A DNA stretch of 64,000 nucleotides, from assembly GCA_947034885.2 (NCBI GenBank), contig OZ019759.1:15254501-15318500 (forward strand), in the 5' to 3' direction. The notes under the pieces were generated by a model. The model had not been told where the DNA came from. It did no database searches and saw only the letters and a program-made list of their open reading frames with translations. Source of the stretch: Thuidium tamariscinum (lineage: Eukaryota; Streptophyta; Bryopsida; Hypnales; Thuidiaceae). Each line of letters begins with the position of its first letter. Positions within the stretch are counted from its first letter, which is position 1. Position numbers and translations under genes: made by a program. This document shows, piece by piece, positions 1 through 12,300 of this stretch.

Positions 1-783
1 TTTTGACTCGTTTTGGAGGCTTCCAACACATTTTTCTTCTAGTGATTACAAGTAATGAATCCAAAATATTTGTACATAAAGACTTTAATTGAAATGTGGT
101 TGAGACTAAAAACAATATAAAATAGAAGAAGAGAGTAATACTTACCATTTGTATAGGACCTCTCTATTGGAGATATTGGAAGTGCTAGAAGGCAAGTCAC
201 AAGTCCACAACCCCAACTCCCGCAAAGCATCTTTAGAGGCCACCCCGGATGATAGCTACTAAGATTGAATGACCAAGTACCGTGTTTCTGCTTCTTCTAT
301 AGTTGATGTCTCCTTATATTGTTTGCATAAATGAGTATGTTGGTGTTAAATATCAAGTTTATTGAGCTTTTGGGTATGTGGATGCAAGAATGTACTTCAG
401 TGCAATAGACATGTACATTTGCAATTGACCATCACCATTTTGGGATTTGTGTGTGTCATATATGATTCAAACAATATTCTAATTTGTTTGTATACTATTT
501 TCTATTAAGCCCTTAATCCCTAAATGCCCAAGGCTTGTTTTTAGCTTCTTAGAATTTGTTTTAAATTGAACAAAAATCCAACACTTTGATAAGTTGAATC
601 AATATTTTGGAATTGTAATCGTACAAATTCAAAATAGATATGATAGAGATGATATAGGAAAAGAAAATACAACACTATCACTTATGGATTGAAAGATTAT
701 TATGTTTGATCAGTGTCGTAGCACAAGGAAGCACAAATCCGTTTGTAGGTGCTAATTTGATGTTAACACCGTTCAAATGACTC
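1..783. other. AT-rich stretch, nothing recognised
   Basis: AT-rich sequence with frequent stops in all frames. Only short chance reading frames occur, with no splice-bounded coding trace, RNA gene or clear repeat. Confidence 0.5.
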
Positions 784-3700
784 ATGTATCGTTCCCACAG
801 GATTTTACGTAGTTTCCTCAAGATAATCGGAATACCAGGGTGCGGAAAACAACCCCAAGACAATAGTAACCGGGTGTACAACCGAAAACTTCCTCACAAC
901 ATCTGCACTCTCATAGATTACCTTTCTTATAAATCTCACAAACCTTACAACTCTCACAACAACGTCCAAATAAGGAGGAGTGCCCAAACTCTGTACCTTT
1001 CCCTATCCGAACTTACAGTATCCAACTGGGCGGATTAGGAACCGGAAGGAGTACCCAAACTCTGTACCTCTTCCGGATCCGGTTTCCGGATCCCGTCAAT
1101 CAAGTAACCAAAGAAGTTTAGCCTCTATATTAGAAGGGTCCGCGGTTGGCATTTAGGAAGGATGCGTTGAATCCTACCCTCCTCAGGATTATAGTGAATG
1201 GAGTTCCACTAAAAGAGAAAAATAACAAAAGACATAAAAGAAATAGGCTGCAAGTTTCTCCTCACAACTAATCCGGATTGCAATCCCAACTAGCAGGTCA
1301 CTTAGGAAACCCCTACAAACCCCACATTACTACAATGACAGACTCACCCAAACTCAGTTCCCAAAGCTTAATCTAGGAGCCAGATAACTAGGGGATCCTA
1401 ACTGCATGCACATCCCTCATTTCTAGTTGTAGCAGGACCTCAACAACACGTCAATTGGCATGCGCCCACTCTCCTAGCAGAACACACCCAATCTAAGAGC
1501 GTCTTTCCCACACAGAAGCCTCTAAGTGATTGCAGCCGCTAGACTTCAATCCTAATACACTAGTAGCCTCAACCAAATCACTTCAATTTCCCGGAACCGG
1601 ATTCAGACCAAGTTTGGGGGAGCCACCTCATCCAAACACCTGCAAACCCAGCTACCTCGCACTATCCAATGGTTCTAGCATTGCACGGCATACCAATCCA
1701 GAGTCGAGACTTGTTCAGACCAACTCTTAGAAAGTAGAAATCTAGAAATCAGATTGCAAATGAAAGGAAAAATAGAAGTAGGAACACCCGGGGCAACCAA
1801 CTAACAACCACCCCTAAATACCAACCCAAGGGAACCCTAAAAGCCCCAAGGGAACAAAATCAGAGGACAAGAGAATGCCAGGTGGCATTCCTTATCCACA
1901 AAAGTCACTTTCCTATCCACCCAACTGGACCCGAAAAAAGTGGATCTCAGATCCTGAAAATCCAGATCTGACTGACCAGGTGCATTCTAAGTCAAAAGCA
2001 CATTGCTAACTGCTTCCTACCTACTGGAAAGGTAACTTTCCACCTACGCTATTAAGTCTGCTCCTCAAAATTCTCTACCTACTCTACTTTCTATTCCTAA
2101 CTACTTCTTCATCCGCTTTTTGGGGGAATCCGCATGCTTGGCGGCCCCCTTGCGTGCTAGCTATTTCCTACTGGTGGAAACCTTTGCCGACGCAGCTGCT
2201 TTGCCCTTGGAAGGCGTGGCAGCTATCTTATCCTTCCCCGTAGATTTTGGAGGCATGATTTCCGCTGGTTCTAACGGTTCCGGTTTCGGTTCCAATTCCG
2301 ATTCCGAATCCGACTCCTCGTCTTCGAGCTCGGTCTGCTCTGGGGACTCATCCTCTTCCGACTCCAAGTCAATGGGACTCTCCCTCGCCCTCTTCGTTGT
2401 AGCCTTCCTCTTCACTGTACTAGGAACCTTGGGTGACTTCTCGGATACCTTGCTTGGAGGCGTCTCTTGATCCTTGTCTTCTGCCCGGACTTGCTTCTTG
2501 ATTTGGGATCCGGGTGTAACCCCTTCTCCAGCCTCAAGGTCAAGTCGGGAAGCTGCCTTGGGCGCCTGTGGAGTCTTCTCTTCCACTAAACCCTTGCCCT
2601 TGGACTTCTCAGAGTCAAGTGGAGAAGCCACTTTGAACTGGGGAACCGGGATTACAGTTTCCTTACCCTGGCTGGCTTCCTTCCCCGTTTCCGGATCCGG
2701 ATACAGACCAGCCCCTTGCAAAGCCTCCCTGATCTCAAACAAAGTTCTCTCCATCCTTTCGCCAAACTCTACTAGCACCTTCACCATCTTAGAAGCTACT
2801 GCCGGCCCTGCCTTATGCACTTCCTCATCAAATAATTTGGCTTTGTTAAGTACATCGCCCAGAATCTTAATAGAATCCCGGATCCGCATGAGGTTGCTTG
2901 GGACTCACCCGACAGCCTCCTAGACTCTTCAGACTTCTTCTCCAACTGATGTTGGAGATCCCTAATCTGAGTGGACAATTCCGCAATCCGGCTCTCCCAC
3001 TTCCCAACATCCTGACTTTTGAGAAGTTCCTCTATTTTCTCACACAAAACAGAGGTGCTAATGTTTCCCATCAGACTTCATGCCTTCCGGACTTCCTCTC
3101 TTTCCCCACTCTGATCTTTTCGGATCCTCTCCAAATCCGTGATAACTCTTCCCAACGGATCCTCCTTCCTGTCACTAGACCAAATCGGATCTTCTTTCAC
3201 TTTTTCTACCACTAGCTCTTTTCCCTTCTTTGAAACAGGAACCTTTTCCTTCTTTCTCTCCTTCTCTGAGGACCCTGGTCCTTGCGAGGCTCCCTTCTCT
3301 TCCCTCTCTTCCTCACTTTCCAGTTTCGGGGGAGGACTGATGTCATACTTTAGCATCACTAAAGCCGACTTGTACATTGTGGCTTCTCTATCCCTCAGCA
3401 GATCTAAAGAGTGATACAGATGGAAGAGAAAAGGACTGAGGATGGTGGGTTTAGACTTTCCGGCTGCGGTTACCAATTTTCCTACATGATCCCGGATTAC
3501 CATTCCCCAACTAACCTTCCGGTCCCCGGATAGTGCCCCAAAGATCGTATTGGCTATGGTGGTTGTAATCCGGGTTGGCCTTTCCGGATACAGAATAGGA
3601 GTAAGGAACTCTAACACTCTCCTATCCCTCTTTCTTGCACATTCCGCGACTGTATACCCGTCCTTAGGATGCGGCAGTTTGGAGAACTTACCCTGCAAGA

Positions 3701-4691
3701 ACTTGTCCGTCTTTGAGGCTGATCCTTCTCCCTCCTTAGGAAACCCATACGCCTTCCTCCAAAGCTCCGTTGTCCACCGGTTAGGAAGCGCCCTAACAGT
3801 CCGGCTCCACTCACTGGACTGATCCTCCATCACCTCCCAGACCATCTCTTTGTCCTTGAGGTTCCATGGGCGCTGCAGCAACCCTAGGCAGCCGATCTGG
3901 GTCAGGTCCTCTTCCAAATAAGCGCGCTCCTTAGCGTCCTTGGGCACTCCCGGAGTCACAGACTTCAAGTTTAGGGAAACCGGATCCTCCGCTTCCTCAG
4001 ACCTCCCCATCTCTCACTCAGATAAGCACTCAAGACTTCAAGACAGATTATCTCATTATAAACCCTCAAAACACAACCGGCACTCAAAGAAAACACGAGG
4101 CGCTCACTTAGAACCCTCTTCCCTCAAGTCGGTCGCGCGCACTTCCGCGATGCAGGAACCAGAAACTCTGAAGCTCTCAAAACTCCCGCTCTCACAACAC
4201 CAGAAGAACTCTCAAAACACATCCGAGCAACACCAAACTCAATCACCACCAAATGAGAGTGACGACCCCTCCATCAGCCAAAACCCCTGGAACCCTGGAA
4301 CTAGCCATTAACTGACAGTTCCGCGATTTTCGGAAGTTCTAGTCGTTAGGGTTTCATCCACTTCCTCTCGGCGGCGCCGTCATCGCCGATTAGGGTTTCG
4401 TTGGCTCCTGGACAACTGATGGTGGCCCTTGGATGACATCTGGACCCGTCAATGATCCTAGGGCTAACCCGAGATCCTATATCCGGTTTCGGATTTTCTG
4501 GTCAGATAAGGGTTTCCACTTCCCTTCCTTAACCTAATTATCCCAATTGGATATCTCCAATTTCCACCTCTTCCTAATCTTCCTAATTTTCCCTATTCTT
4601 GATCAAAGAATTGAAAAATTTATCTAAGATTAGCTTCCTTATTCCTAATTCTATACTAAATATTAAAAACCAGTATACTAGGTTCCCACAA
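784..4691 (-). mobile_element. GC-richer retroelement-like block carrying a gag-like relic
   Basis: This block is visibly richer in G and C than its AT-rich flanks and is full of GGATCCGG-like words, so it has a different origin from its surroundings. It holds one broken minus-strand gene (2161-4010), with non-coding sequence of the same composition on both sides. Reading the minus strand, TGTGGGAAC occurs near both edges (ending about 4691 and about 799), but the sequences after it do not match, so I cannot prove terminal repeats. No primer-binding site, protease, reverse transcriptase or integrase trace is visible. A gag-only non-autonomous retroelement is the best guess; another kind of transposon is possible. 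The edges are approximate. Confidence 0.4.
2161..4010 (-). pseudogene. Gag-like / plant mobile-domain protein, broken
   Basis: Two large minus-strand pieces (4010-3078 and 2889-2161) joined by a short middle piece make one broken protein of about 600 residues. The N-terminal 200 residues look globular and include a conserved-looking stretch (FLTPILYPERPTRITTTIAN, then IFGALSG and a helical WGMVIRDHV segment). This resembles in layout the 'putative plant transposon protein' and gag-like domains of plant retroelements. It is followed by a Lys/Glu-rich linker, a coiled coil (about 3060-2940) and a Ser/Glu/Pro/Lys-rich tail with a run of acidic residues. A TGA at 3078-3080 lies in frame with the coiled coil and may come from CGA. 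A frameshift near 2900 separates the tail. The family assignment is by layout only. Confidence 0.45.
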
Positions 4692-6039
4692 TCATGAGGG
4701 TGTAAAAACTATGAAAATCTTTGAGCTTTTTTTTAGCATGTCAAATCTAAAAAGTTGGTCACCAAAAAAATGAGGTTGAAGGGCCTAACAAGAATAACCC
4801 CAATCAATTTATGGCTTCTCAAAATCTACTCTAAAATTGTTTTAAGTGAATTTTTAGTGTGATTTTTTCTCTAAGATCTAGTGTATTTGAGGCTCATTTC
4901 CAAGAGTCCTTAGTACTACAAAATGTCAAGATTGCAATGGGTACCCTTGTACTAAATCTTCAATAGAAAAATTATAATCATTCATTTTCAAAATCGGATT
5001 ATTGATGCTAAAACTAGACTTCAAAAAGAATCTTCCAAAAATATAAACTACTTAAAATAGAAATTTGGTAAGGTTTTATTTAACTTCAAAGTTTCTTCGA
5101 CACCACTTTTGGGTGCCTTGGGCATTTAGGAATTAAAGTTGAGGTGATCCACCCTATTCCATCTCATGACTTCATTTTGTGATCTACATGATGCATTGCA
5201 CTTTTGTATCTTCAGATTGCATGTCATAAACTTCAATTGTCATGACCTTCCTACATTCGGTGACTGTCATATACATGGCAAGCCACGATTGTCCAATCAT
5301 AAACGCGTTTGATGAAGTCAAATATCAGCCAAGCATTTTCTAAATCTCCTTCAGGTTGCATGCGCTTCACAAAGTCCACTCTACTATTAGAGTACTAGGT
5401 CCTTCTATCAACATCTTAAATAATAAACCTTTTCTTTTCCTTGTCCAAAAAAAACACTATCATAAATATATTCAAACTTCAAATTTTGTTTTTGGAAAGG
5501 GTTTAATCCTTGCAATACAAAAGATGAGAAACAACATTAACAAAATTTGTAAGAAGAAAAAATTCCCATGATTTGCACATTATTTGGTTTTCTATAAAGA
5601 AATATTATAACTCTCATTTGAAGCTAAAGTAGACATTCTTGTATAGATAATTATCTAAAACAATAGAGTCTAGATTGTATTATCCACCAGGGTTGCTAGC
5701 ATGCGAGCCTGGAGTGGTGAGCTTGTGAGCTTGTGAACCTGTGAGCGGGAACTTTTTTTTCCAAAAAAACAAGATGATTACCTATAATCGTGGATGTACC
5801 TATGACCGTGGTTGTAAATAATATATATTTTTTGCATTGTTTATTTAGTGTTCTTTAATTTTCTTCTAAAAATTTGAGGTGCATCGAAGGAGCTCATGTT
5901 TTCAAATTTTGTATCAATGAAATTGTCCTTGTATGACACCCAATTCATAATGTTGTAGGGTCAGAGGTGGGTTTTCTTCCCTCACTTTTTATTTCTTAGA
6001 AGCAAATTATATTTCAAGAAAGACGATCTATCCTTTACA
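4692..6039. other. AT-rich intergenic stretch, nothing recognised
   Basis: AT-rich sequence without a convincing coding trace on either strand. The few short open frames are low-complexity and lack splice sites or family motifs. Confidence 0.45.
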
Positions 6040-6620
6040 CATCCCATTTTATTCATAGAGACATTTTGGGAGGTGAATATTTATTTCCCTCTTTCTTGTG
6101 TTAAAGACTTTGATGAAGTTCAATTTTTGTGTACTCATCATTTTTTAGGTGAATGTTTTTTGGATGGTGATCAGGTTTCAAAAGAAATGATTCTTCCTTT
6201 GTGCATGATAATTTTTTTCTAAAAAGACATTCATAGAAGTGAATTTGTATTTCATTCCCTATTTTTTTCCATAGAAACATTCATAGATGTGAATTCCTAT
6301 TTATTCCCCATTTTCTTTTTATGAAAAGGTGAATTTCTATTTCACTCCCCATTTTTTTTCTTGAAGATTTTCTTAGAGGTGAATACTTATTTCACTCCCC
6401 ATTTTTTTTAAAGAGACTTTCATAGAGATGAATATTTATTCCACTCTCCATATTTTCGCATAGAGACTTTTAAAGAGATGAATATTTATTTTGTTCTCCA
6501 TTTTTTTCAGAGAGACTTTTGAAGAGATGAATATTTATTTCACTCTCCATTTTTTTCAATGGAGACTTTGATAAAAGATTTTTTTTTTATTTCACTTCCC
6601 ATTTTTGGGTGAAGAATAAA
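6040..6620. repeat. Degenerate tandem repeat, unit about 55-60 bp
   Basis: About nine degenerate copies of a unit that reads roughly GAGACTTT, then GATGAATATTTATTTCACTC, then a CCATTTTTTT run. The copies nearest the right end (about 6400-6570) are most alike, as expected for a decaying minisatellite. It lies between the gag-like block and the methyltransferase-like relic. No function can be read from it. Confidence 0.7.
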
Positions 6621-6926
6621 GATTATTTTTTAATTCGCAATTCATGAAAATAGGATTTCCTATAACATCTAATAAGATTTCCTATTTGGTGTGATAATAT
6701 GAATAAATTAGGCCATATATTTATATAGGAACAATCTTTTTTGTGCTTTCTTCAAACAAATAATTGGCATAGTTATATTCTTTCTTTAAGGTGAATTTTG
6801 TTTGTACACCCTTTGTTTTTGGCATACACTTTGGCCCACATATATACAAGATTGTATACAAAAATGAATGACACAAGATATAGCCATAAAGCACACAAAT
6901 CCAATCATAATGAAAATCCACACATA
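6621..6926. other. AT-rich spacer, nothing recognised
   Basis: Short AT-rich stretch between the tandem repeat and the 3' end of the methyltransferase-like relic. No coding or repeat structure was recognised. Confidence 0.4.
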
Positions 6927-9290
6927 CTAGTTCAACTCATGAGATATGTCAATCTCAAGAGCCTGAATGGCAGTAGACTCTATTACAGAATCCCTGTCAC
7001 TAGAAGAGTCTGAAGTCTCTCTTCCCTTAGATGCTGATCCATCTATGAACTGTAAGACATTTTGAGCGTATGTAGGTTTACGTTGCTTGGGTTTAGAAGT
7101 ACCAAACTCCACAAACACTAATGCTAATTGCTCTACATAGACTAGAAGATCAAAGGTCTTCTCCGAGCCCAAGATGAGCCTTCTACCTCATCCTCCAACC
7201 TCACTCCGTTAGTGCTGCAAACTCACCCAATGCATTGTAAGATTTATGAAACATTACAAGTACCATGAAAGCTAGAAATTTGGAAATGGAAAAACTTACT
7301 TATTAGGTTTAGGTTGCCGAATAAATTTGCGAGTCACTATCATCGCGGCATCTTAGTCTTGCAATAATGCAACTATTGGTTCATTTGGAGTTGGAGCCAC
7401 AGTCACAACAAAAGCAAACTTCTTCATTGGCTGAAGAACATGCTAAAAAATGCATTTATCTTCTTTCAGCGCCACAATGTGTCGTCCAGTTGCACGACAT
7501 GTTGTAATGGACACACCTGCCACAAACCAAGAATTTAATCATTTGTACAATGATTTTCTACATAAAATAAATATGATGTGTACACATTATAAAACCAAAA
7601 TTCACCTGTAGATGTAGTGCAATCTAGAACTATATCTCCTTCATCAATGGTGCCTTCAACTATGAATTATATGAAGCGTGCATCTTTCTCTCAAGCTCCA
7701 CGCCAAGGCATTTGGTCCAGGTCAATCATCAACATGGTATCCTCCGTAGTGTAGTTCATCAATAGGTCATCAAGACGGAGGTCTACTTTTGCCTTCAACA
7801 TCGTTTGAGAGCGCTTGAATTTAAAGTTTGATTTTCCTTTCTCTCCCAAATGTTTGACAAAGAGTGTGATGCCAAAATTCAATGTCTACAAGTACAATAA
7901 TAAAATTTATATGAGAACAAGTAAAAAAAGAAGTAACAAATTCAAAGTGAAAAGAATATTGTAAATAAATGATGAAGTATTACCGTTTGGTCCTTTTGAA
8001 TTGCCAATGTAAGGTGCATCCAATTCATGCCCATCCAATCCTTCATCTTTTTTATGTCCGGGTACTCTTGAAGAAGTCCTGCAATGGTTTGTAAGGAGTC
8101 TGTACCCCATGAATGAAATACAACAAACTACCCATTGTCTTGCAAATACTTGTGTGCAAAAGCAAATGCTTGGAAGACAGTAAAGTAGTCCTTGTTTACA
8201 TTCCAATAAGGCACGTGCTTCGAACCGCCTATCTCTAGCACTGGAAAATTCTCTTGGCAATCAAAAATCATGAGGTCTACTCCTGGTTGGCGGTTGACCA
8301 CACCATCGTACACCCTAGCCTTTCCTACCACCATCTGTGCACACACGATTCCAAAGTATGAGGATTTTGCGTGAATACACTTACAAAAATACACTCTTTT
8401 TATTGCAATAAAACTCTACAATAGAAAGACAAAAACCACAATACCCTCCATAGAAAATCCATGACCTCAAAGTAGCAATTTGGTCCCTGGATTCCTTCAT
8501 TGTTGACTACATCACCAATAGAGACACTGAGGATTAATTCCTCTGAAGTCACATCCTCATCACCAAGGGCAATGACTTGTGTCCTTTGAGTGATGACTTC
8601 CTCTGTGAAGTCTGGAAGCATAGCCTTCCTCTTCATCCCTTCTTGTGATATTGTTTACATGTGAGAGCCTTCATCCACTACTGATGACTTTGGAAGTCCA
8701 CTAGTGTCATCTTCTTTCTTCTTCCCTTTTGCCTTTGCCTTCTCCTCCTTCATTTCTCCTTCTCCTTCTCCTTATTGGCCAACTTTGCTAGACACTCTGC
8801 CTCCTTCTTTTCATTGTTTTCTACAGTAACTTGAAGTCCAGCAACTTTCTTCCTGTCAATATTTTCCCTCTTCAAAATGGCCTTCTCCCTCTACTTGTCA
8901 TCCAACCCAACAAACTCATCCACATTTGTATCAATGACTCCATGCCCTTCCAAAGATTTTCGCAATTCTACCTTGGGCGGATGTGTGTAGGAAATGGGAC
9001 AATCAATGTACCATCCTCCACCATTGAGATGAGCCGTCGTGAAGGTTTGCAATTGGTTCGCCATATACATACAATCTACGGAACCACGATCAAGAAAGCC
9101 CAAGAAGAATGTAGGTGAGTCATTTGTGTTAATGGCCCCTTTTGCCTCCAACTCAAGCTTGAAGTACTTGTTTAATAACAGAAAATAAGAGCAAACTTTA
9201 ATAATCAAGAAAGGCAAAATTGTGATTCCACCTCGTGTAGTACTACCGTTGTACATTTTCAAAGCATTCAAGAATTTTGAAAAATTCAAA
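6927..9290 (-). pseudogene. Class-beta amino-methyltransferase-like gene relic (copy 1)
   Basis: Read right to left this is one decayed multi-exon gene. It begins with a globular N-terminal part (about 9280-8890), then a Lys/Glu-rich coiled region (about 8890-8700), then a methyltransferase-like domain. Around 8300 lies VDLMIFDCQENF followed by PYWNVNKDYF, at the place of the DPPY/SPPW catalytic loop. Around 8130-8000 are FVVFHSWGTDSL and a helix that starts LLQEYP. At about 7690-7500 come QMPWRGA, GDIVLDCTTSTG and GRHIVALKED, which fit motifs X and I (AdoMet binding). The order IV-X-I is that of class-beta N4/N6 amino-methyltransferases. Stops break the frame at several places, for example in QDNG*FVVF and RGA*EKD, and there is at least one frameshift. 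The N-terminal half is unassigned. It is probably silent; the fold call is from motif order. Confidence 0.5.
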
Positions 9291-9324
9291 AATAAAAATT
9301 TGCATTGTATTAATTTTAATGAAC

Positions 9325-9356
9325 CGCTATAAGAAACCCCAGTTTTGTGGGACGTC
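9325..9356 (+). repeat. Left terminal and subterminal repeat of CACTA A
   Basis: CGCTATAAGAAA at 9325-9336 differs by one base from the right terminus. The subterminal word GGGACGTC is at 9349-9356. The first CA is changed to CG, which would be expected to weaken end recognition. Confidence 0.5.
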
Positions 9357-12300
9357 AGTTTTGAACGGCTTCTGTTGTTTTGAACACACAAACATCCCAG
9401 TAAAAAATGCGTTTGGTTTAGGAATTTGCGGTGGTACTTCATGAAACTAAGGAAGTGCTCTTCAAAACAAAGTTCGTGCTCATGCGGATGCCATTGTTAT
9501 TGTGGACACCCTATACAATGTCCGCTTGTTTAGAAAAAACATACATCTTGAAATAGCATCACTGCTTCCTATGTAGTTTTCATGGATACTGCACATAGTT
9601 CTCTTCGCATGTCAATTGGACAGGAATGATCACACTCTCTACAATACGGTCAGTTATTGGAAATTACGGTGCTGTTGTCATGCCAAAAGACTTTGCTCTA
9701 ATTTCACAAATTTTTCAGTGTTAATACTTCTTGGTTCAAATTACAAATTACTTTGTACTATCAAGATTAATTGAATATCGATACATCAATTGGTGTGCCC
9801 GGCCACCAATTGTTCATATTTTAGTTTCTTAAAATAAAACTCAATATATGGACATGCATGAAATGAAAAATAATTTTGTCAGTACTTTCAGTTCAGTTCT
9901 GCATTCTCTTCATAATTAATTTATGAATAAACATATACATATGCATTTTGGTATTCATTCATATGTATCTATAAATTTAAAGAAATACAGTAATCTATTT
10001 CATTAGAATTTGGGGGGTTAAAAAAAAAATTCGCTACAGAATCTTTATTTTGAAATAATTATTAATAATGCAACGACTATATGCTCTTCCGTGTTGTCAT
10101 AAAATTTCTTAAACGATTCGGTGTTTCAGAGAGTGCACCATGAAATGCACATTTCATGAGCACATACGTATAAGACAATGACTTTTCTTTCCATGGAAGT
10201 ATTTCACTAATGTTGATCACATATAAAAAAAAACTCTTTTTCCACCAACTTCTGAGTCCACAACTTCTAATAACGCTATATGTTTTATTCAATTTGGGAA
10301 ACTGTTACAGCTAACGGATAATTGTTTCATATTGTGCTTCAAACATTCTACTAACTACTGCTAATTACGTGTAATATTCTTAGAGAAAATAAACGGAAAC
10401 CTTCATACAAATTTTCTTCATGATTCTGTTACCTTGATGTACTCTTGAAACTTAATACTATAGTCGCTTTCGAGGACATTTCCTGTACAAACTGTTCGTA
10501 TGAACATGTACTTCTCTATGGTGACAATAACGGCTCTTGCGGTACTATTCTTCCCTGTTCAGTCCGGATGTACGTGCCACCTACTATTCGAGGATGACGT
10601 TGAGATTTCTCTTGTACCATGGGGGCATGCAAACCTACAAAGTCTGCATCATTCCCTATGTGCAACATGTTTTCAATATCTATTGCAAATTTTGGTTCCT
10701 GTCGTCTACCCCTAACATCTGTTCTACAAACTACCTTCTATCCACACTTGTGAAGATCGTCTAAAAAAAACACTGGCTGACAGTGCAAAGGAAAAGCGAA
10801 TGAATCAGCATGCACTTTTCCATCCATGTGGTTGAAGTTCACCACTGTGAATCCATACTTGTCTCGTATGATGTTTGGTGATCGAGCATCATGCAATGCA
10901 CGAACCCAATTACAAACAAAAACGGTGGTGCAATGACTTCGATAGTCCAACTCCAATATTTCCTCGATGTTCCCCACGTAATCATCTGTACTCTCAACGG
11001 GTCTCCCATTTCGAATCCCCCATCACATTTTCCTTGTAAAAGAAGCCACAACACAAGAATCTCTCATTACTAGTGCTACTTCTGAATTGCGTACACAGAA
11101 GTGCACTCCGTAACAATACATTTGGCGATGTGATGTAGCATATCTTTCAGGTGGTACAGTATACTGAACAACATTTGATGCCACTTCTTCACCTCTACTT
11201 TGTACGTCACTCACTTCTCCACGAAATCAATCTGCAAATGATGGCAACTCTGCCAACTCGATTGGGTACCACATTCCCCCTGTTACATGACGGCACCTTG
11301 TATGCAAGTGATACTCCTTTTGCTCTTCCCACCTCCTTGTTTTTTCAGCAACATATTGTCTGCCATAAACCATTATGGTTCCACGTGAATATGTGCGTCT
11401 CAAGAAACAGTGAATCTGAATTGAATAGATATTGTTCACTGCACTTCTATAAACATGCTCCTCTTCCTAGTGATACAGTTCAGACTTCTTCAAAAACACT
11501 GAAATCATTTTTTTCTGCGTACTTCATCTACATCCTCAAACATTACCTTTTACACTCATGAACTTGCTCGCTTTTTTCTACATTCAATTTATACATGACA
11601 CAAGGAAATGTGATCACACTTGATAAGTACACTTACTCTCGCTAGCTTTGCAAACTCCTTGCATTCTCTAAAACAAAGGCATGCACATATGTCCGCATCT
11701 CTTGCGTCATTTTGCGCTTTTTGGATTTATGTGCAGGCAAAATCTCGTCATTCATTATGGCATCTTCCATAGCATCCCACACCCGTTGCATCATTCCTTT
11801 GTACTGCTTCATGTACTCTGTACAGAATCCCAATGTGTCTTCCATTCAGTACCCTTCCGCTATACTTCTTTCTGGATGTGCATATGTACGAACGTAATCT
11901 TTCAATGTTTTCATGTACCTTTCAATGGGATACATCCATCGACAATGCACTGGACCACACATGAATAAAAACTGCACAAGATGAACTGGAAGATGTGTCA
12001 TGACGTTCAAGAAAGTAGGTGGAAACTCCTTCTCTAATAAGCAAGTGGCCATCACGACATCCTTCATCAAGTTATGTTCGTCTACCTTCTGCACCTGTTT
12101 TCCACAAATTCGCTAGAAAACTCTACTTATCTTTATAATAGCCAAACGTACATTTTCATCCAGGACACCGCGAACTGCCACTAGGAGTATCTGCATTAAC
12201 AACAAACAATAGTAGCCTAATTTTACTACATTGCATTATTGTACAGCCTTCTGCTTCACAACATATTTCTATAATCCACTATGAAGCACATTCTGTTCGT

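Noticed and set aside
2120..2470. Plus-strand Ser-rich open frame opposite the gag-like relic
   Set aside because: Mirror image of the acidic Ser/Glu tail coded on the minus strand. Low complexity and no independent support.
784..4691. LTR ends suggested by TGTGGGAAC on the minus strand at both edges
   Set aside because: The match stops after nine bases, there is no primer-binding site or polypurine tract I can support, and no target duplication.
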